This document shows positions 42,702-50,440 of a DNA stretch of 59,330 bases, in pieces. Numbering within the stretch: the first letter of the stretch is position 1; each line of letters starts with the position of its first letter. The stretch spans positions 1 through 59,330 of the forward strand of contig JAZBOY010000086.1 in the NCBI GenBank assembly GCA_036351375.1. The letters are read 5' to 3'. The notes below the pieces were generated by a model. It saw only the letters and a program-made list of their open reading frames with translations. It had not been told where the DNA came from and ran no database searches. The DNA comes from JANQIO01 sp036351375. Its GTDB lineage: Bacteria; Pseudomonadota; Gammaproteobacteria; Pseudomonadales; Halieaceae. The translations under genes were made by a program, and so were the position numbers.

Positions 42702-44267
42702 TTACCAGGTGTCCACGAAGTTGCGGCGGCTACCCTTCGGTGGCCGCGGCGCGGGGGCGGCATTCAGGGCGCGGATGATGACGGCGCGGGTGTCGACCGG
42801 GTCGATGACCGCGTCGATCTCCAGGTGGGAGGCGGCCTCGGTGGCCTTGCCGATTTCGTACAGCTTTGCCACCAGCTGCTCGAACAGCGCATCGCGCTCC
42901 GAAGCTTCCGGTACGGCATCCAGCTCCTTGCGGTAGCCGAGCCGCACCGCGCCCTCCAGGCCCATGCCGCCAAACTCGCCGGTGGGCCAGGCGGCGGCAT
43001 AGACCGGCGAGGCAAAGCTGCCACCGGTCATGGCCATGGCGCCGAGGCCGTAACCCTTGCGCAGGAAAATGGCCACCAGGGGTACGGTAATCGATGCCGC
43101 GCTCACGAACAGGCTGGACATGCGCCGCACCGCGGCCTGCTTTTCGCTGTCTGGCCCCACCATGAAACCCGGGGTATCGGTCAGCGACACCACCGGCAGT
43201 TCGAAGGCGTCACAGAGCTGCAGGAAGCGCGCCGCCTTCTCGGCGCTTTCCGCATCCACCGCTCCGCCCAGTTGCTGGCAATCGTTGGCGATCAGCCCCA
43301 CCGGCCGGCCTTCCAGGCGCATGAAGCCGGTGATGATGGGCCGACCGTAGACCCGCCGCAGCTCCAGGAAGGAATCGCTGTCGGCGATGGTCTCGATAAT
43401 GCGGCGCACCGGGTAGCCCCAGCGTCGATCTTCCGGCACTGCGTCCCGCAGGCTCGACTGGTCGACCGCTTCCCAGTCCTCCACCGGCCCCTGGAAATAG
43501 CCCAGCAGCCGACGTGCGATTCGAGTGGCGTCGGCCTCGTCCTCGGCCACGATATCCACGGTACCGTTGCGTTCCTGCACGTCGATGGGGCCGATGGCGG
43601 TGGGCTCGTGCACGCCGAGGCCACCGCCTTCGATCATCGCGGGGCCCGCCATGCCGATCCAGGACGAACGGGTGGCCACGGTGATATCGGCACAGCCAAA
43701 CAGGGCGGCGTTGCCCGCGAAGCAGTAGCCGTTATTGACGGCGATACGCGGCACCTGTCCCGACAGCCGCGCCCAGGTCACGAAGGACTGCACCTGCAGG
43801 CCGGCTACCGATACGGTGGCGTCCGTGTCACCGGGTCGGCCACCGCCGCCCTCGGTATACATCACTATCGGCAGTTCCCAGTGCTCGGCCAGTTCGAAGA
43901 TCCGGTCCAGTTTGTGATGGTGGAAATAGCCCTGGGTGCCCGCCAGCACGCTGTAGTCATACACGACGATCGCCGCACGATGGCCGTTGATGGTGCCGAC
44001 GCCCGTGATCACGCCATCCGCCGGGGTGTTGACCTGCAGGTCCTCGTAGTCACGCCGGTTGCGCTGGGCAGCCACGGCCAGCTGGCCGTACTCGATAAAG
44101 CTGTCGGCATCCACCAGGTCGTCGAGGTTTTCCCGCGCCGTGCGGTAGCCCTTGCCATGGCGGCGAGCGGCGGCCTCGGCGCGCACCTCGTCGCCGGTGT
44201 TGGCCAGGCGCTGCTTCAGCGCCGCCAGCTCGGGTCTCAGCTCGGGTGGGTCGGAGCCGTCAGCCAT
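42702..44267 (-). CDS. Acyl-CoA carboxylase carboxyltransferase (beta-type) subunit
   Basis: A 521-residue carboxyltransferase with two crotonase-like halves. Blocks include GVGTINGHRAAIVVYDYSVLAGTQG, the Gly-rich TEGGGGRPG oxyanion region, and in the second half DTPGFMVGPDSE, LRKGYGLGAMAMTGG and WPTGEFGGMGLEGA. This is the propionyl/methylcrotonyl/geranyl-type beta subunit, which moves the carboxyl from biotin to an acyl-CoA. No biotin carboxylase or biotin carrier gene is in the window, so it must use one from elsewhere or act as a biotin-independent enzyme. It lies 9 bp downstream of a beta-carbonic anhydrase. Confidence 0.87.
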   Translation of the reverse strand: MADGSDPPELRPELAALKQRLANTGDEVRAEAAARRHGKGYRTARENLDDLVDADSFIEYGQLAVAAQRNRRDYEDLQVNTPADGVITGVGTINGHRAAIVVYDYSVLAGTQGYFHHHKLDRIFELAEHWELPIVMYTEGGGGRPGDTDATVSVAGLQVQSFVTWARLSGQVPRIAVNNGYCFAGNAALFGCADITVATRSSWIGMAGPAMIEGGGLGVHEPTAIGPIDVQERNGTVDIVAEDEADATRIARRLLGYFQGPVEDWEAVDQSSLRDAVPEDRRWGYPVRRIIETIADSDSFLELRRVYGRPIITGFMRLEGRPVGLIANDCQQLGGAVDAESAEKAARFLQLCDAFELPVVSLTDTPGFMVGPDSEKQAAVRRMSSLFVSAASITVPLVAIFLRKGYGLGAMAMTGGSFASPVYAAAWPTGEFGGMGLEGAVRLGYRKELDAVPEASERDALFEQLVAKLYEIGKATEAASHLEIDAVIDPVDTRAVIIRALNAAPAPRPPKGSRRNFVDTW

Positions 44268-44276
44268 TACTTGCCT

Positions 44277-44861
44277 TCATTCGAAGAAACTCACTTTGCC
44301 TGTTTCCAGGTCATAAACCGCGCCGACAATCGCCAGGCCGCCGGACTGCATATGGCTCTCCAGGAAGTCGGAATCGTGCAGCAGGTGCTCCACAGCCGCC
44401 AGCGTGTTTGACTCCACGGCGGCAGCGAGCAGCGCAGCCTCGTCCTCGGCCAGCTTCGAAGACAGCAGTTCACTGACCGCAGGTGCTATGCGCGACACCA
44501 CCGGCGCCAGTGCCTCGTCGCGCTCTTCCTCCGGCAGCCGCAGCTGGTCGAGGGTGGCCTGAACCGCGTCACAGCCTGAATGCCCCAGCACTACCAGCAG
44601 CCTGGCTCCGGTGTCCTGGGCGGCCTTCTCGATCATCACTATCTGTTCCGGGCCCGCCACGTTGCCCGCATCCCGCACGGTATAGAGATCGCCCAGCACC
44701 TGGTCGAACACCATCTCCGGCGGCACCTTGGCATCGGAGCAGGCAAGCACCACTGCCATCGGCGATGTCTCTGGTTTGCGACCGGCCACGGCCGCCAACT
44801 CGCCCCTTACAAAGCGTTCGTTTCCCGACTTCAGGCGCGCCAGCGCCGTTCCCGCATCCAT
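44277..44861 (-). CDS. Beta-class carbonic anhydrase (variant active site)
   Basis: A 194-residue beta-CA. Zinc ligands are Cys41 in LACSDAKVPPE and His94/Cys97 in GHSGCDAV. The family's Asp-Arg dyad (CSDSR) is Asp43-x-Lys45 here, and the usual HSGCGA is HSGCDA. The rest (DQVLGDLYTVRDAGNVAG) is normal. It would interconvert CO2 and bicarbonate in the cytoplasm. Its position 9 bp before the carboxyltransferase gene suggests bicarbonate supply to carboxylation. The upstream 82-bp spacer has a GTCTG-tgc-CAGAC dyad and may hold a promoter. Confidence 0.88.
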   Translation of the reverse strand: MDAGTALARLKSGNERFVRGELAAVAGRKPETSPMAVVLACSDAKVPPEMVFDQVLGDLYTVRDAGNVAGPEQIVMIEKAAQDTGARLLVVLGHSGCDAVQATLDQLRLPEEERDEALAPVVSRIAPAVSELLSSKLAEDEAALLAAAVESNTLAAVEHLLHDSDFLESHMQSGGLAIVGAVYDLETGKVSFFE

Positions 44862-44943
44862 CCTGTTTTCCCGTTCCCGACCACTCCACGTAGTCTTTTA
44901 TTAGTGTGTTGTTTCAGTCTGGCACAGACCGCCGGCCATGGCT

Positions 44944-45735
44944 TCAGTGATCACCGTATTCCGGATCGCGCTTGCCAAAGAATGCCCGCTGGGCCTCGGC
45001 ACAGTCAGCCGTCAGGGCGGTGAGGCTCTGTTGTCGATCCTCCATGGCCATGGCTGCCTCCAGGCTCGGCGCATCCACCGCGTGGTTGAGGCCCTCCTTG
45101 GTCAGTCGCAGGCCCATGGGCGTGGTCTTCAGCATTTCTTCGATGTAGGGCCCGGCCGCGGCTTTCAGTGCATCATCGGCCACCACCTCAGACACCAGGC
45201 CGGTCGCCAGTGCGCGCTCGGCGTGGATGAAGCGCCCGGTCATCATCAGCTCCGACGCCACCGACAGGCCTACCAGGCGCGGCAGGAAATAGCTGCAGCC
45301 CATATCGCAGGCGCTGAAACCGGCGCGGATATAGGCCGCGTTCATCTTCGCACTCTCGCCGGCGATGCGAATATCCGCCGCCAGCGCCAGGCTGAAGCCG
45401 CCGCCACAGGCAGCACCCTGCACCAGGGCGATAATCGGCTGCGGGCAGGCGCGCATGGCGCGGTAGATATTGCCAATGCGCTTCTGCATACCGTAAATCA
45501 TTTGCGGTGATGGCTCTGCCGAAGCGCCGTCGGCGGCCAGGTCGAGACCGGCACAAAACGCCCGGCCCTCGGCCCGCAGAACCACGATGCGGATCTCCGG
45601 CCGTTCCGCCAGCGCGCGGAAGTAATCTACCAGCCCGTCCACCATGGGCATCACCAGGGTATTGAGCTGCTCCGGCCGGTTGAGGGTAATCCAGCTCACC
45701 GGCCCCCGTTCATCGATCAGCAGTGGCTCACTCAT
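44944..45735 (-). CDS. Enoyl-CoA hydratase/isomerase (crotonase) family protein
   Basis: A 263-residue crotonase. The CoA/oxyanion parts are GRAFCAGLDLAADG and GAACGGGFSLALAADI. Aligned by eye to rat crotonase, the site of the first catalytic Glu (144) is Tyr in AAYIRAGFS, while the second (164) is kept in ASELMMTG. Such proteins are often isomerases rather than hydratases. The start at 45735 overlaps the stop of the NUDIX gene upstream by 8 bp. The role is probably rearrangement of an unsaturated acyl-CoA. Confidence 0.88.
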   Translation of the reverse strand: MSEPLLIDERGPVSWITLNRPEQLNTLVMPMVDGLVDYFRALAERPEIRIVVLRAEGRAFCAGLDLAADGASAEPSPQMIYGMQKRIGNIYRAMRACPQPIIALVQGAACGGGFSLALAADIRIAGESAKMNAAYIRAGFSACDMGCSYFLPRLVGLSVASELMMTGRFIHAERALATGLVSEVVADDALKAAAGPYIEEMLKTTPMGLRLTKEGLNHAVDAPSLEAAMAMEDRQQSLTALTADCAEAQRAFFGKRDPEYGDH

Positions 45736-46372
45736 ACTCGATCAACTCCTTGCCGTTGAGCTCTCTAAAGAACGGCACCTGGTGCGGGTCTTCGGGCTTG
45801 CCGGTGATGCGCCGCTTCAGCATGTTCAGCATCAGCTCGGTAATCGGCGACAGGGCCAGCCGATGGGCGGAACGCAGCCCGGCCCAGCGCAGGTCTTCCA
45901 GCTCACCATTACCTCGCAGTTCGCCCTGCATGTGTTTCGCGTCCACCATGAAGAAGCGGGCGTCATAGCGCCGCACCTGGTTTGGCGGCGTGATGGCGCG
46001 GCCCACATATTCCAGTTTGGCCAGGTCCGGTACCAGGCCCAGGTCGAAAAACGGCTTCCAGTGTGGTGAGCGGCTGCGCACCGGCAGGCGGGGCTTGCAG
46101 CCCAGCACCAGGCCGGTTTCCTCGAAGGTCTCGCGCACGGCGGTCATGGCCAGCGCCCGTGCCCTGGGCCGGGTCAGCGACCGGCACAGTTTGTCTTCCG
46201 TGGTCTTGTCCATGTCCACCGGGCAGGGTACCCGGGCATCCCCCGGGTCCACCCGCCCGCCGGGAAACACGTACATATGCGGCATGAACACGTGGCCGGC
46301 ACTGCGCACGCCCACCAGCACCTCCCGGCGGTCGCGCACGATGATCAGGGTGGCGGCGTCGCGGGGTCTCAA
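45728..46372 (-). CDS. NUDIX hydrolase (NUDT19-like)
   Basis: A 214-residue NUDIX protein. VFPGGRVDPGD is followed after an insertion of about 30 residues by AVRETFEETGLVLG, the helical half of the Nudix box with RE..EE.G. The insertion and the RDAATLIIVRD start resemble NUDT19, a CoA diphosphohydrolase. It could recycle or limit CoA esters. The start is TTG at 46372, whose last two bases are the first two of the upstream TGA stop (TTGA), with CGGAG 10 bases before. No ATG lies between the upstream stop and the first family motif. Confidence 0.83.
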   Translation of the reverse strand: MRPRDAATLIIVRDRREVLVGVRSAGHVFMPHMYVFPGGRVDPGDARVPCPVDMDKTTEDKLCRSLTRPRARALAMTAVRETFEETGLVLGCKPRLPVRSRSPHWKPFFDLGLVPDLAKLEYVGRAITPPNQVRRYDARFFMVDAKHMQGELRGNGELEDLRWAGLRSAHRLALSPITELMLNMLKRRITGKPEDPHQVPFFRELNGKELIEYE

Positions 46373-47367
46373 AAACTGAAGTTCTCCGCGGCGAAGGTCT
46401 CGACCGTGGCGGACAGCACTTCCGGGGCCGGGTGAATACAGGAAATGATATTGGTGTGGATGCCGGCATCGGCATACCAGCGCATCAGCTCCCTGCACTC
46501 GTCCGGGCTGCCAATTACCGCGATCTCGTCTACCAGTTCATCGGGCAGCGCGGCGGCGGTGCGCTCCCGGTCCTTGGCCGCCCAGCCCTCGCGGATCTCA
46601 GCAGCGGCGTCGGCGTAGCCCGCCCACTCCAGGAACTTGTTGTACACCGGCGTCGCGTAGTAGCCGACAAATCCGGCCCGGAAGGCATCCCTCGCTGCGG
46701 CCTTGTCTTCGGTCACCACCACCATGTGGCGGCAGACGATTTCCACATCAGCGGGATCCTTGCCGCCGCGCTCGGCACCTATGGCCACATGCTCCATGAT
46801 TTTTGCGAGGGCGCCGCGGGGAAACAGGTTGAGGATGACGCCGTCGGAGAGCTCCGCAGCGGTCTCCACCATCTTCGAACGCAGGGCGGCCAGGTAAATG
46901 GGCGCATTCTCGGTGGGGGCCTGGCGGTAACCTTTGCTGCGCAGGGTTTCGCCGCTGAAATCAGTCTTCTCCCCCGCCAGCATGGTGCGCAGCAGGGCCA
47001 CGGTTTCCTTCATGCGGGTCAACGGCTTCTCCAGCGCCAGGCCGTGCCAGCCTTCGATGATGGCGTGGCTGGAAGTACCAAAGCCCGGCACAAAGCGCTC
47101 GGGATAGGCCTGGTGCAATACCGCCAGGGTTGAGGCCATGACCGCCGGCGTACGGGTGTAGGCAGGCACCACGGCAATACCTAGGCGCACGCGCTCAGTC
47201 GCCTCCAGCAACATCGGCGCCAGGGTGAAGGCGTCCAGGCCGCCGGCATCCGCCAGCCAAATATCGTCATACCCGAGGGCTTCTGCCTGTCGCGCCATGG
47301 CGATGGTGTCGGACACCTTGCCGGTCGGTGCCGGCAGGGACAGGGCAATACGTTTACTGTGTGCCAT
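46369..47367 (-). CDS. LLM class flavin/F420-dependent oxidoreductase
   Basis: A 332-residue luciferase-like TIM barrel. Family segments are ALGYDDIWLADAGGLD, RVRLGIAVVPAYTRTPAVMA and FVPGFGTSSHAIIEGWHG. The later IAVIGSPDECRELMRWYADAG is also typical. Relatives use FMN or F420 as hydride/oxygen-activating cofactor, in monooxygenase or reductase reactions. I cannot tell which cofactor applies; F420 is uncommon in gammaproteobacteria. The stop overlaps the NUDIX start by 4 bp and the gene begins 2 bp after a crotonase stop, so all are co-transcribed. Confidence 0.87.
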   Translation of the reverse strand: MAHSKRIALSLPAPTGKVSDTIAMARQAEALGYDDIWLADAGGLDAFTLAPMLLEATERVRLGIAVVPAYTRTPAVMASTLAVLHQAYPERFVPGFGTSSHAIIEGWHGLALEKPLTRMKETVALLRTMLAGEKTDFSGETLRSKGYRQAPTENAPIYLAALRSKMVETAAELSDGVILNLFPRGALAKIMEHVAIGAERGGKDPADVEIVCRHMVVVTEDKAAARDAFRAGFVGYYATPVYNKFLEWAGYADAAAEIREGWAAKDRERTAAALPDELVDEIAVIGSPDECRELMRWYADAGIHTNIISCIHPAPEVLSATVETFAAENFSF

Positions 47368-47369
47368 TG

Positions 47370-48146
47370 CTATACCTGCTGCTTGCCGCGGGCCTGAACG
47401 TTCTCGCGGCGCTGTCCGATGTCCTCACCGCTGATGCCCTTGTTGGCGTGGCCCATGACGAACTTCTCCATTTCCATGCCCGCGCCGAGGGTCGAAGCCA
47501 GCCCATCATCTACCAGCTTCTTGTAGATCTTCACCGTGGCAGGCACGCAGGAGGCAATGTCCTCGGCCACCTTACGGGCATCGGCCAGCAGCGCCTCCGG
47601 CGCGACCGCGCGACTCACCAGCCCCCAGTCCGCCGCCTGTTGGGCGGAGATGAAATTGCCGGTGAAATGCGCTTCCTTGGCACGGCTGGGGCCGATCATG
47701 CGCGCCAGCTTCTGCGACAGCCCCCAGCCCGGGGCCAGGCCCACCCGGCAGTGGGTATCGCCGAAGCGCGCCTCTTCCGAGGCGATCAGGATGTCGCCCA
47801 TCAGCGCCAGTTCGAAGCCGCCGGTGGCGGCCACGCCGTTGACGGCCACGATGATCGGCCGGTCAAAATCCGCCATGGCCCGGGCCACGTCGTTGTCGCC
47901 GTGAATCGCAAATGCCTCGAGACCGCCGGGGTGTGCCGCCATGGCCTTGAGATCCAGGCCGGCGCAAAAGGCGCGGCCGCTGCCCGTCAGGATGACGGCG
48001 AGAATCTCGCGGTCGTTCTTAAGCTCCCGGAAGGCGCCGCACAGGTCCGACAGCAGCTCCGGCGAGAGGGCATTCATGACCTCCGGCCGATTGAGTGTGA
48101 GGGTGGCGATGGGTCCGTCTTTTTCTACCAGTAGCGGCGTGCTCAA
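47370..48146 (-). CDS. Enoyl-CoA hydratase/isomerase (crotonase) family protein
   Basis: A 258-residue crotonase with GRAFCAGLDLKAMA and NGVAATGGFELALMGDI. At the first catalytic Glu position it has His (DTHCRVGLAPGWG), while the second Glu is kept (AKEAHFTGN). This is common in crotonase-family isomerases and unassigned members. The start is taken as TTG 48146 because GGAGGG lies 7 bases upstream; an in-frame ATG at 48161 lacks a ribosome site. It lies 42 bp downstream of another crotonase gene. Confidence 0.88.
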   Translation of the reverse strand: MSTPLLVEKDGPIATLTLNRPEVMNALSPELLSDLCGAFRELKNDREILAVILTGSGRAFCAGLDLKAMAAHPGGLEAFAIHGDNDVARAMADFDRPIIVAVNGVAATGGFELALMGDILIASEEARFGDTHCRVGLAPGWGLSQKLARMIGPSRAKEAHFTGNFISAQQAADWGLVSRAVAPEALLADARKVAEDIASCVPATVKIYKKLVDDGLASTLGAGMEMEKFVMGHANKGISGEDIGQRRENVQARGKQQV

Positions 48147-48188
48147 AGGTCTACCCTCCATTGATTGCAGGCGATGATATTGGCTGGT

Positions 48189-48971
48189 TCAGGCCCCTTT
48201 GAATTCGGGGGCACGTTTCTGCAGGAAGGCAAGCGCGCCTTCGCGGGCATCCTCGCTGTTCATGCAGATCTTTTGTAGGCGAGCCTCGTTGCTGATGGTT
48301 TCGTCGAGAGGCTGTACGGTGGCGGCGTGCAGCGCCTCCTTGGCATAGCGCAGGGACAGCGGCGCCTTGCCCGCCAGTTCGGTGGCCAGCGCTTTGGCTT
48401 CCGCCATGAGCTGGTCAGCGGGCACCACCCGGTTGCAGAGGCCCAGCGCCAGGCAGTCGGCCGCTTTCAGTTTCTCACCCAGGGCGATGAGCTCGTAGGC
48501 TTTCTTCTTGCCCAGGGTCTGCACCAGGTGCCAGTGTGCACCGCCGTCGGGAATCAGGCTGATGGCGGCAAAGGCCTGGTACAGGTAGCCGTCATCGGCC
48601 ATCACGGTCAGGTCGCAGTTCATGGCGAAGGCGCTGCCAACACCCGCCGCCGCACCGTTGACTGCGCTGATCCAGGGTTTCGGCGCGTGGGTGACGGCCA
48701 TCAATGCGTCCTTGTACTCGGTATTGAGCATCACCTCGACGTCAAAGCCCTCGGGGTTCTTTTCGGTAAGATCGGCGCCGGCACAAAAGGCACGCCCTTC
48801 CCCGGTCAGAATCACCACGCGAATGCTGTCGTCGGCGTTGACCTCGTTGGCGACCTCCAGGAACTCGCGACGGATACCCGCTTCGATGGCGTTGAGCGAG
48901 TCCGGACGATTGAAGCTGACCACGGCGATCGCGCCATCCCGTTCCACCCGCATGTTTTCATACTGTGACAT
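48189..48971 (-). CDS. Enoyl-CoA isomerase/hydratase, PaaG-like crotonase
   Basis: A 260-residue crotonase. GRAFCAGADLTEKN and NGAAAGVGSAFAMNCDL are the CoA and oxyanion parts. The active-site stretch AFAAISLIPDGGAHW matches PaaG-type isomerases, whose catalytic Asp lies in the LIPD motif; the first Glu of true hydratases is absent, and YELIALGE keeps the second. It could shift a double bond or hydrate in beta-oxidation of a branched or cyclic acyl-CoA. It lies 13 bp downstream of the racemase gene. Confidence 0.88.
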   Translation of the reverse strand: MSQYENMRVERDGAIAVVSFNRPDSLNAIEAGIRREFLEVANEVNADDSIRVVILTGEGRAFCAGADLTEKNPEGFDVEVMLNTEYKDALMAVTHAPKPWISAVNGAAAGVGSAFAMNCDLTVMADDGYLYQAFAAISLIPDGGAHWHLVQTLGKKKAYELIALGEKLKAADCLALGLCNRVVPADQLMAEAKALATELAGKAPLSLRYAKEALHAATVQPLDETISNEARLQKICMNSEDAREGALAFLQKRAPEFKGA

Positions 48972-48984
48972 TGTCTACTCCCCT

Positions 48985-50121
48985 TCAGCCGATACTGCCG
49001 GCTTCTTTCAGGCTGGCGATTTCCTGGCTCTCGAAGCCCATATCGCTCAACACCGCGTCTGTGTCCTCACCAATGTCGTGAGCGCCGTGGCGAACCGCAG
49101 CCGGCGTACGGCTGAAGCGCGGCGCCGGCGCAGGCTGGGTGATGCCGTCGACTTCCACGTACACCTCCCGGGCCACGTTGGCAGGGTGTTGTGGCGCGTC
49201 CATGAAGTTGAGTACCGGTGCAAAACAGACGTCGGTGCCTTCCATGAGGTCGCACCACTCGGACTGGGTTTTGGTCTTGAAGACCTCGGCCAGTTTCGCC
49301 TTGTACTCGGGCCACTTGTCCTTGTTGTGCTGGTCGGCGAAATCTGCCGGATCGAGACCGGTCTTCTCCATCAGCAGCGCATAGAACTGCGGTTCAATGG
49401 AGCCAATGGAAATGTACTCGCCGTCGGCACATTCATAGCTGTCGTAGAAGTGGGCGGCACCGTCGAGCATATTGGTCTCGCGCTGGCTGTGGTCCCAGCC
49501 GCCGTTGGCCTGGAAACCATGGAACATCCACATGAGCTGGGCGGCGCCGTCCACCATGGCCGCGTCGATGACCTGGCCCTTGCCGCTGTTGTGAGCTTCC
49601 AGCAGCGCTGCCAGCACGCCGTTCACCAGCAGCATTCCGCCACCGCCCATATCGCCGACGATATTGAGTGGCGGGACCGGTTTCTCCCCGGCGCGGCCCA
49701 CCGCGTAGAGGGCGCCGGTGATACTGATGTAATTGATATCGTGTCCGGCGGCTTTCGCCAGCGGACCTTCCTGGCCCCAGCCGGTCATGCGCGCAAACAC
49801 CAGTTTGGGATTGCGCGCCAGGCAGACCTCGGGGCCGATACCCAGCTTCTCGCACACACCCGGGCGGTAGGGGTCGATCAGCACATCGGCGTTCTCGACC
49901 ATGCGCAGCAGCGTCTCAACACCCTGCGGGTCCTTGAGGTTCAGCACCACGGACTTCTTGCCACGGAAGCTGACATCCTTGCTGAGTTTCGGGCTGAACG
50001 CACCCGCCCGCTCGATGCGGATGACCTCGGCACCCATGTCGGCAAGGATCATGCCTCCCATCGGCGCCGGCCCAATCCCCGCCAGCTCAATTACCGTGTA
50101 ACCATTCAAAGGACCCATCAC
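48985..50121 (-). CDS. Alpha-methylacyl-CoA racemase (CoA-transferase family III)
   Basis: A 378-residue CaiB/BaiF fold protein. Racemase-type residues are present: GHDINYISITGALYAVG (His127) and VGDMGGGGML (Asp157), corresponding to His126/Asp156 of mycobacterial MCR. The N-terminus MMGPLNGYTVIELAGIGPAP is nearly that of MCR/AMACR. The enzyme epimerises 2-methylacyl-CoAs so that S-specific acyl-CoA dehydrogenases can act. It is the first gene of the long minus-strand run and gives the best clue that the substrate is methyl-branched. An AT-rich promoter region lies upstream. Confidence 0.9.
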   Translation of the reverse strand: MMGPLNGYTVIELAGIGPAPMGGMILADMGAEVIRIERAGAFSPKLSKDVSFRGKKSVVLNLKDPQGVETLLRMVENADVLIDPYRPGVCEKLGIGPEVCLARNPKLVFARMTGWGQEGPLAKAAGHDINYISITGALYAVGRAGEKPVPPLNIVGDMGGGGMLLVNGVLAALLEAHNSGKGQVIDAAMVDGAAQLMWMFHGFQANGGWDHSQRETNMLDGAAHFYDSYECADGEYISIGSIEPQFYALLMEKTGLDPADFADQHNKDKWPEYKAKLAEVFKTKTQSEWCDLMEGTDVCFAPVLNFMDAPQHPANVAREVYVEVDGITQPAPAPRFSRTPAAVRHGAHDIGEDTDAVLSDMGFESQEIASLKEAGSIG

Positions 50122-50270
50122 GCCCTCCTCTATTTCAAACTCAGCCGACAGCCAATAAAGCCAGAAGGATATTTATATTTAATTTTCAATAGCTTAAGAG
50201 CTCATCTGAATGTAAAAAGTACAATGTCGTTGCAGCTTGTGAAGGCTGCAATCATGAAACTCGGAGGAGC
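50122..50270 (-). promoter_or_regulatory. AT-rich promoter region of the racemase operon
   Basis: This left part of the 319-bp gap (50122-50440) is strikingly AT-rich (for example ATTTATATTTAATTTTCAAT), unlike the rest of the window. It contains several poor sigma-70 matches reading leftward but no convincing -35/-10 pair. TGCAGC / GCTGCA forms a small dyad at 50231-50250. Confidence 0.4.
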
Positions 50271-50433
50271 GAGGATTTTTGTTCGAGATCGAGGCTCCTC
50301 ACTCCGGACCCTGAGAGCTGAGGATTTTCGCCCGAGATCAAGGCGCGGAAGGCGTTTCGAGCGCAGTGTATATGCCAATACATGAGCATCGAAACGCCTT
50401 TCGCAACGCGGATATCGGGTGAAAAGACCAGCT
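50262..50433. repeat. Composite intergenic repeat with direct repeats and large imperfect hairpin
   Basis: GAGGAGC at 50264-50270 and GCTCCTC at 50294-50300 enclose a 25-base unit (50271-50295) that recurs at 50320-50344 with 21 of 25 matches. The second copy opens a hairpin: AAGGCGTTTCGA (50349-50360) pairs perfectly with TCGAAACGCCTT (50389-50400). The outer arms pair imperfectly from about 50315 to 50433. It ends 7 bp before the SDR stop, so it could terminate or protect that transcript. Confidence 0.8.
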
Positions 50434-50440
50434 CCCCTCC

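Noticed and set aside
42573..44411. 612-codon + strand frame opposite the carboxyltransferase
   Set aside because: An antisense shadow: Gly/His/Gln-rich with no family motifs, while the opposite strand is a complete carboxyltransferase.
48622..50385. 587-codon + strand frame through the crotonase and racemase genes
   Set aside because: It spans two real minus-strand genes and the repeat element, has no motif of its own and is antisense throughout.
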